The notes under the pieces: generated by a model
Seen by the model: only the letters and a program-made list of their open reading frames with translations
Database searches by the model: none
Told to the model about the DNA's origin: nothing
Translations under genes and position numbers: made by a program
Assembly: GCA_013811805.1 (NCBI GenBank)
Contig: JACCUM010000019.1
Span: 1 to 6,401 of the forward strand
Direction of reading: 5' to 3'
DNA from: Geodermatophilaceae bacterium
GTDB taxonomy: Bacteria; Actinomycetota; Actinomycetes; Mycobacteriales; Geodermatophilaceae
Length of the DNA: 6,401 nt
Shown: positions 1 through 4,817 of the stretch, piece by piece
Position numbering within the stretch: position 1 is the first letter of the stretch
How the letters are laid out: the number at the start of each line of letters is the position of its first letter

Positions 1-1
1 C

Positions 2-1615
2 CTGGATGCGGCCACCCGCGGCCTGACCGTCGGACTGGTCGAGGCCCGGGACTTCGCCTCGGGGACGTCCAGTCGGTCCAGCAAACTGATCCACGGCGGC
101 CTGCGCTACCTGGAGATGCTCGACTTCCGGCTGGTGGCCGAGGCACTGAGCGAACGCGGCCTGCTGATGGACCGGCTGGCCCCACATCTGATCCGGCCGG
201 TCTCCTTTGTCTATCCGCTCAGGCACCGCTTCTGGGAACGGATCTACGCCGGGTCCGGGGTGCTGCTCTACGACACGATGGCCCGGCGGTCCGGCGGCGT
301 CCGGGCCGGGCCTGGACTGCCGCACCATCGGCATCTGACCCGTCGGGGCGCGCGGCGGCTCGTGCCGTCCCTGCGCAAGGACGCGCTGATCGGGGCATTG
401 CAGTACTACGACGCCCAGGTCGACGACGCCCGGCACACGATGTTCATCTCCCGGACCGCCGCGGCGTACGGCGCACTCGTCGCCTCTCGTACCCGGGTGG
501 TCCGGCTGTTGCGGCAGGGTGAGCGAGTGACCGGCGCCGTCGTACGCGACCTCGAGTCCGACCGGGAGATTTCCATCCGGGCCAGCCAGGTGGTCAACGC
601 CACCGGGGTCTGGACCGACGAGACCCAGGCGCTGGCGGGCGAGCGCGGGCAGTTCAACGTCCGCGCCAGCAAGGGAATTCACCTGGTCGTACCGCGGGAT
701 CGGATCCGCTCGAGATCCGGGCTGATCCTGCGTACCGAGACCTCGGTGCTGTTAGTCATCCCGTGGGGGCGACACTGGATCATCGGCACCTCGGACACCG
801 ATTGGGGGCTGGACAAGGCCCATCCCGCCGCCAGTGCCAGCGACATCGACTACCTGCTCCGGCATGTCAACGAAGTCCTCGAGCAACCGCTGACTGAAGC
901 CGATGTCGAAGGGGTGTACGCCGGGCTGCGCCCGCTCCTGTCTGGAGAGTCCGAGGCGACGTCGAAGCTGTCCCGGGAACACGCTGTGGCGCATACGGTT
1001 CCGGGGCTGGTCGTCGTGGCCGGCGGTAAGTACACGACCTATCGGATCATGGCCAAGGACGCGGTCGACGAGGCCGTGCACGGGCTGGGGACGGTGTTGG
1101 ACCGGCGGGTGCCGCCGTCGTGCACGGAGACCGTGCCGCTGCTCGGCGCCGAGGGATACCAGGCGCTGTGGAATGCGCGGCACGAGCTGGCCGATAGCTC
1201 TGGGCTGCACGAGGTGTGGATCGAACACCTGCTGCACCGGTATGGGTCACTGGCCGCCGAGCTGCTGGATCTGGTGGCGGCCGATCCTTCCCTGGGCGAG
1301 CCGCTGCGGGGGGCGGACTACCTGCGGGTGGAAATCGCCTACGCCGCAACGCATGAGGGTGCTCGGCATCTCGACGACGTACTGACCCGCCGTACGCATA
1401 TCTCCATAGAGACCTTCGACCGCGGGATCGGTGCCTGCGAAGAGGCGGCGACGCTGATGGGTTCGGTCCTCGGCTGGAGCGCCGTGCAGGTCGGGATCGA
1501 GATCGAGCACTACCGGATGCGGGTGGCCGCCGAGTTGGAGAGCCAGCGGATGCCCGATGACGAGACCGCGGACGCCGCGAGGATGGGCGCCCCCGACGTC
1601 GTCCCCCTGACATGA
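2..1615 (+). CDS. glpD: Aerobic glycerol-3-phosphate dehydrogenase (5' end outside window)
   Basis: Membrane-associated flavoenzyme that oxidises sn-glycerol-3-phosphate to dihydroxyacetone phosphate and passes the electrons to the quinone pool. The frame is open from the first bases, so the true start lies upstream; 537 residues are visible. They begin with LDAATRG, the tail of the N-terminal FAD-binding signature of this family, so only about 25-50 residues with the GxGxxG dinucleotide loop should be missing. Seen directly: SGTSSRSSKLIHGGLRYLE at residues 20-38 of the visible part (FAD/substrate region), IIGTSDTDWG near 259, and GGKYTTYRIMA at 341-351, which fits the second family signature (GGK-x2-[GSTE]-YR-x2-A). 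The C-terminal helical domain (about 365-500) includes THISIETFDRG at 465-475. The stop is TGA at 1613-1615. Product identity is very secure; which paralogue it is (many actinobacteria have two) cannot be told. No downstream gene is close enough to be translationally coupled. Confidence 0.96.
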   Translation: MDAATRGLTVGLVEARDFASGTSSRSSKLIHGGLRYLEMLDFRLVAEALSERGLLMDRLAPHLIRPVSFVYPLRHRFWERIYAGSGVLLYDTMARRSGGVRAGPGLPHHRHLTRRGARRLVPSLRKDALIGALQYYDAQVDDARHTMFISRTAAAYGALVASRTRVVRLLRQGERVTGAVVRDLESDREISIRASQVVNATGVWTDETQALAGERGQFNVRASKGIHLVVPRDRIRSRSGLILRTETSVLLVIPWGRHWIIGTSDTDWGLDKAHPAASASDIDYLLRHVNEVLEQPLTEADVEGVYAGLRPLLSGESEATSKLSREHAVAHTVPGLVVVAGGKYTTYRIMAKDAVDEAVHGLGTVLDRRVPPSCTETVPLLGAEGYQALWNARHELADSSGLHEVWIEHLLHRYGSLAAELLDLVAADPSLGEPLRGADYLRVEIAYAATHEGARHLDDVLTRRTHISIETFDRGIGACEEAATLMGSVLGWSAVQVGIEIEHYRMRVAAELESQRMPDDETADAARMGAPDVVPLT

Positions 1616-1624
1616 CCAGGGCCT

Positions 1625-1647
1625 GACCCGACCCGACCCGACCCGAC
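1625..1647. repeat. GACCC pentanucleotide tandem repeat, G4-capable on minus strand
   Basis: Four perfect copies of GACCC (1625-1644) plus a partial GAC, beginning 10 bases after the glpD stop codon and ending exactly where the left arm of the inverted repeat begins. On the minus strand this reads as four GGG runs separated by two-base TC loops, the pattern expected of a compact intramolecular G-quadruplex on the template strand of the downstream gene. The repeat is seen directly; the quadruplex is inference. A five-base unit in a high-GC genome is prone to slippage, so copy number may vary between strains. Confidence 0.85.
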
Positions 1648-1711
1648 GGACTTTCTCCGGAGAATGTCACATCTGCTGTCCGTCAGACCGCACATTCTCC
1701 GGAGAAAGTCC
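1648..1711. repeat. Perfect 20-bp inverted repeat made of two TTCTCCGGAGAA palindromes
   Basis: The left arm at 1648-1667 is the exact reverse complement of the right arm at 1692-1711, with 24 bases between them. Each arm contains the self-complementary 12-mer TTCTCCGGAGAA (1653-1664 and 1695-1706), so the two palindromes are 42 bp apart centre to centre, close to four turns of B-DNA. This geometry suits two dimers of a regulator bound on the same face of the helix. As RNA the arms could form a 20-bp stem with a 24-base loop downstream of glpD; no T-run follows the stem, so it is not a canonical intrinsic terminator. A mobile palindromic element (REP or MITE type) is the third option. The repeat is certain; its function is unknown. 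If it is an operator, the centres lie at about -52 and -94 relative to the proposed start of transcription near 1753. Confidence 0.9.
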
Positions 1712-1739
1712 CTGTGGGTGGAGTCTGATCGCGCCCGGC

Positions 1740-1745
1740 TAGGTT
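1740..1745 (+). promoter_or_regulatory. Putative -10 box (TAGGTT) of the peptidase gene, leaderless layout
   Basis: TAGGTT fits the actinobacterial SigA -10 pattern TANNNT. Transcription would start 7-9 bases downstream, at about 1752-1754, essentially at the ATG at 1754, giving a leaderless mRNA, a common arrangement in actinobacteria. This agrees with the absence of a convincing Shine-Dalgarno sequence before the ATG. No good -35 hexamer is visible 16-19 bases upstream (the region is GGGTGGAG-like), which would fit a promoter needing an activator bound at the palindromes just upstream. Inference from spacing only. Confidence 0.4.
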
Positions 1746-1753
1746 CGGTGGCC

Positions 1754-4700
1754 ATGCGCCCAGAACACCTCGACCTGCTCGCCATGTGCGGTACGCCGAC
1801 GCTGCACTCGGACGGCAGCCTCGCGATCGTCTCCGTGATCCGGCCGGACCTGGCCAGCAACGAGTATGTCGCCGGGCTGTGGTCCGTACCCCTGGATGGG
1901 TCCGGACCGCCGCGCCGGTTAACCCGCGGACACCGGGACACCGCGCCCGCCGTCAGCCCGGACGGGCGGCTGGTCGCCTTTCTGCGGGCGCTGAAGCAGG
2001 GCAAGCCACAGCTGTACGTCGTCGAGACCGGCGGCGGTGAACCGGTCGCCCTCACCGACGCGCTGCTCGGTGCCGGTGCGCCGCGGTGGAGTCCGGACTC
2101 CCAGCGGATCGCCTTTGTCGCCAGAGTTCCGGAGCAGGGCCGGTACGGGACGGACGACGACATTGCCGCCGACGCGGAGGCACCGCGGCTGATCACCAAG
2201 CTGGCCTACCGAAGCGACGGAGTCGGCTTCACCAACGACCGGCGCAATCACCTGTTCGTGCTCGACGTACCCGATCTGGACGTCCTCGACTTCCCCAGTT
2301 CGGAATCTGGTGGTTCCCACGAAAACCACCAGGAACCGGGGATGGTCGAGCAGCGCGACGCGGCGGACCAAGCCGAGGACGGCAAGAACCACAAACTGCC
2401 GCAGGCGCGGCAGATCACCGATGGCGACGTCGATGACACAGACGTCTCCTGGAGTCCGGACGGGTTCCGGCTGGTCTTCGTCAGCGACCGCGACGCCGAT
2501 GGCTCGCCGACGGAGCGCGAGGACCTCACCTCGTCGGTCTTCACCTGCCGCCCGGACGGGAGTGCCATCACGTTGGCCGCCGGTGGAAAGCTCACCTGCA
2601 GCGGTCCACAGTGGACGATCGACGGCCAGCAGATCATATTCCTGGCTGATGAACTCGGCGACCGCGGCTTGGAGTTCGTGGCCCGCAACAGAGGTCTGTA
2701 CGCCGTACCCGCCTCGACCGGATCTCGCTCACGCGCCGGAGCGACGGTTCCCACCCGACTGACCGATGCCCAGACCCTTGATCTAGGAGAGGTGGGTAGT
2801 CATCTGTCGGTCAGTGAGCGCGGCGTCATCGTGCAGGACCGGCGGCGAGGCACCGTGCGGCTGCTGGAGATCGACCCGACCGGCGACCCTGTCGACCAGG
2901 ATTCCGCGGTGGAGATCGCCGGCGGCCCGGGTTGGCATCGTGGACACGCCGTCACTCCGTCCGGGGACACCATCGTCGCAGCTCTCGCCGAGGTCGACCG
3001 GCCCAGTGATCTTGTGCTCGTACGACATCCCTCGGCGCCTGAACTGCCACGACGACTGACCGACGTGAGTCGCCGGCTCCGCGACGTCGCCCCGCCTCGG
3101 CCACCCATCGAGAGGGAGATTCCCGGTGCGGACGGCTATCCGGTGCATGGCTGGGCAGTGCTGCCCGACCCGGAGATCCACGGCAGCGGGCCGTACCCCG
3201 TCCTGCTCAACATCCATGGCGGGCCGTACGCGTCCTACGTCGGCTCGTTCTTCGACGAGCCGCAGGTCTATGCCGCAGCCGGGTACGCCGTCCTGCTCTG
3301 CAACCCACGAGGCGCGGCCGGGTACGGGCAGGCGCACGGGCTGGCGATCAAGGGTGCGATGGGCAGCGTCGACGCCGACGACATCCTGGCGTTCTTGGAC
3401 GCCGCGCTCGAGGCTCCCGAGCTGTCGCTGGATGCCGATCGGGTCGGGGTGATGGGCGGCTCGTACGGCGGTTACATGACCGCCTGGTTGACCACCCGTA
3501 CCGACCGGTTCGTCGCGGCGATCGTGGAACGCGGCTACCTCGACGCGGTCTCCTTTGTCGGGTCGTCGGACATCGGCTGGTTCTTCCCGGACGAGTACCA
3601 CCGCATCGAGATGGTGGACCGTACCGAGGACACGGACGGCACCGAGGATGCTGGTGCGGATCCGGACCGTGCGCTCCGCGATCAGTCCCCGCTGTCCTAC
3701 ATCGACCGGGTTCGCACTCCGACGATGGTGATCCACTCCGAAGCCGACTGGCGCACGCCGATCGAACAGGGCCAGCGCTGGTTCGTCGCCCTGCACCGCA
3801 ACGGCGTACCGGCGCGGCTGCTGATCTTCCCGGGCGAGGGGCACGAGATGTCGCGCTCGGGCACGCCGACCCACCGACGAGACCGGTTCGCGCACATCCT
3901 GCGCTGGTGGTCGGAATACCTCCCAGTCAGTCCGCAACGTGACGGTGACCAGATGAACGAGATGTACGTACACGGCTACCAGCCACGGGAGAACGAGCGA
4001 TTGCAGGATCAGGCTGAAACGCTCGTCGAACTCCTGCACGCCGATACCGCATACCCGGCCGGAAGTACGGTCCTCGAGGCTGGGTGCGGCGTCGGCGCCC
4101 AGACACTCCCCCTGGCCCGGCGCAGCCCGGATGCTCGGTTCACGTCGGTTGATGTCTCGGCGGACTCGATCGCCGAGGCCAGGCGACGGGCTGCCGCGGC
4201 GGCACTGACCAACGTGGAGTTCCAGCAGGCGGACGTCTTCGACCTGCCCTTCGAGTCCGAATCCTTCGACCATGTCTTCGTCTGTTTCGTCCTGGAACAC
4301 CTCTCTCGGCCGGTGTCAGCACTGACAGTTCTCGGCCGGCTGCTCCGACCCGGTGGCACCGTCACCGTGCTCGAGGGAGATCACGGCTCGGCCCACTTCT
4401 ATCCAGACAGCCCTGCGGCCCATGCGGCGATCCAGTGCCAGGTCACGCTGCAGGAGCAGGCGGGCGGAAACGCGCTACTGGGCCGACAGGTCTATCCGTT
4501 GATGGTCGAGGCGGGCTTCGACGCGGTCAGCGTTTCTCCGCGGATGGTCTACGTGGACTCCAGCCGGCCCGATCTGGTCGAGGGTTTCACCCGCAGGACG
4601 TTCACCGCGATGATCGAAGGTGTTCGGGAACCCGCGTTGGCGGCCGGTCTGATCGAGGCGTCGGAATTCGATGCCGGAGTGCGAGATCTGTACCGGACGA

Positions 4701-4765
4701 CGGAGCCCGACGGGGTGTTCTGCTACACGTTCTTCAAAGGTGTGGGAATCAAGCGACCCACCTGA
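1754..4765 (+). CDS. S9-family serine peptidase fused in frame to a SAM-dependent methyltransferase
   Basis: One open frame of 1003 residues. Residues 1 to about 460 form a beta-propeller of the S9 (prolyl oligopeptidase/acylaminoacyl peptidase) type, with WSPDS/SPDG-style blade repeats (near 62-70, 112-117, 233-237). Residues about 470-723 are the alpha/beta-hydrolase domain: IHGGP at 487-491 (oxyanion region), NPRG at 517-520, nucleophile S570 in GGSYGGYM, D665 in SEADWRTP, H697 in GEGHEM. The triad is complete, so an active cytoplasmic oligopeptidase is expected; no signal peptide is visible. After a ten-residue linker (PVSPQRDGDQ) the chain continues into a full class I methyltransferase (734-1003). 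The usual S9 family length is about 620-720 residues, so the peptidase part is complete. The ATG at 1754 was chosen because MRPEHLDLLAMCGTPTLHSDG looks like the normal family N-terminus; an ATG 90 bases upstream lies inside the inverted repeat, and a GTG sits at 1748. A charged, low-complexity insert is present at about 179-222. It is also possible that the methyltransferase is translated separately from M734. Confidence 0.85.
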   Translation: MRPEHLDLLAMCGTPTLHSDGSLAIVSVIRPDLASNEYVAGLWSVPLDGSGPPRRLTRGHRDTAPAVSPDGRLVAFLRALKQGKPQLYVVETGGGEPVALTDALLGAGAPRWSPDSQRIAFVARVPEQGRYGTDDDIAADAEAPRLITKLAYRSDGVGFTNDRRNHLFVLDVPDLDVLDFPSSESGGSHENHQEPGMVEQRDAADQAEDGKNHKLPQARQITDGDVDDTDVSWSPDGFRLVFVSDRDADGSPTEREDLTSSVFTCRPDGSAITLAAGGKLTCSGPQWTIDGQQIIFLADELGDRGLEFVARNRGLYAVPASTGSRSRAGATVPTRLTDAQTLDLGEVGSHLSVSERGVIVQDRRRGTVRLLEIDPTGDPVDQDSAVEIAGGPGWHRGHAVTPSGDTIVAALAEVDRPSDLVLVRHPSAPELPRRLTDVSRRLRDVAPPRPPIEREIPGADGYPVHGWAVLPDPEIHGSGPYPVLLNIHGGPYASYVGSFFDEPQVYAAAGYAVLLCNPRGAAGYGQAHGLAIKGAMGSVDADDILAFLDAALEAPELSLDADRVGVMGGSYGGYMTAWLTTRTDRFVAAIVERGYLDAVSFVGSSDIGWFFPDEYHRIEMVDRTEDTDGTEDAGADPDRALRDQSPLSYIDRVRTPTMVIHSEADWRTPIEQGQRWFVALHRNGVPARLLIFPGEGHEMSRSGTPTHRRDRFAHILRWWSEYLPVSPQRDGDQMNEMYVHGYQPRENERLQDQAETLVELLHADTAYPAGSTVLEAGCGVGAQTLPLARRSPDARFTSVDVSADSIAEARRRAAAAALTNVEFQQADVFDLPFESESFDHVFVCFVLEHLSRPVSALTVLGRLLRPGGTVTVLEGDHGSAHFYPDSPAAHAAIQCQVTLQEQAGGNALLGRQVYPLMVEAGFDAVSVSPRMVYVDSSRPDLVEGFTRRTFTAMIEGVREPALAAGLIEASEFDAGVRDLYRTTEPDGVFCYTFFKGVGIKRPT
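2307..2332 (+). repeat. Perfect 9-bp intragenic inverted repeat in the peptidase linker insert
   Basis: CTGGTGGTT (2307-2315) and AACCACCAG (2324-2332) are exact reverse complements around an 8-base loop. A competing stem, GGTTCC (2312-2317) with GGAACC (2332-2337), overlaps it. The sequence lies inside the segment encoding the charged, likely disordered insert SSESGGSHENHQEPG of the propeller domain, where protein sequence constraint is low. It could be a chance hairpin or the trace of a small insertion; no regulatory role can be shown. Confidence 0.5.
3953..4765 (+). other. Methyltransferase module with its own possible start codon (residues 734-1003 of the fusion)
   Basis: This 270-residue segment looks like an entire stand-alone class I SAM-dependent methyltransferase, including an N-terminus that begins at a methionine (MNEMYVHGY, then a RENERLQDQA helix). 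SAM-binding motif I is VLEAGCGVGAQ at 773-783 of the fusion. The acidic end of strand 2 follows in TSVDVS, then QQADVFDLPF (motif II region), FDHVFVCFVLEHL (strand 4) and LLRPGGTVTVLEGDHG (motif III). The C-terminal part (HFYPDSPAA, PRMVYVDSSRPDLVEGFTRRTF, CYTFFKG) resembles a conserved family usually encoded as its own gene; the substrate is not known to me. No strong Shine-Dalgarno sequence precedes the ATG at 3953, and a second in-frame ATG is at 3962. The frame is shared with the peptidase with no stop between. Two alternatives remain: a true fusion, or a separate gene with a lost or misread stop. Confidence 0.85.
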
Positions 4766-4780
4766 CCAACGCGAAATCGG

Positions 4781-4808
4781 TTGACGGGTGGCTGGTGCGG
4801 AGTACCGT
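4781..4808 (+). promoter_or_regulatory. SigA-type promoter of the helicase gene
   Basis: TTGACG at 4781-4786 and TACCGT at 4803-4808 are separated by 16 bases, a good match to the actinobacterial housekeeping consensus TTGACA/TANNNT. Transcription would begin at about 4814-4817, next to the GTG start codon at 4818, so the mRNA would be leaderless or almost so; no ribosome-binding site is found at a usable distance. The promoter lies wholly in the 52-bp gap after the upstream stop codon, indicating that the helicase gene can be expressed on its own. Function is inferred from sequence only. Confidence 0.55.
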
Positions 4809-4817
4809 CTTCGCGTC

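Noticed and set aside
1648..1720. Inverted repeat as an ordinary intrinsic terminator of glpD
   Set aside because: No T-run follows the stem, the loop is long (24 bases), and each arm is itself a palindrome. Terminator activity is possible but is not the best-supported reading.
1664..1753. Extending the peptidase gene to the ATG at 1664
   Set aside because: That ATG lies inside the left arm of the perfect inverted repeat, the added 30 residues (rich in R, S and L) do not look like a family N-terminus, and the likely -10 box would then fall inside the gene. The ATG at 1754 gives a normal start.
2783..4300. 505-codon open frame on the minus strand
   Set aside because: It is the shadow of the peptidase gene in a high-GC sequence. 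Its translation is rich in R, V and D with no recognisable domain, while the plus-strand frame has clear catalytic motifs.
4766..4817. Rifamycin-associated element or terminator between the fusion gene and the helicase
   Set aside because: I found no inverted repeat of useful length in this gap, only the -35 and -10 boxes.
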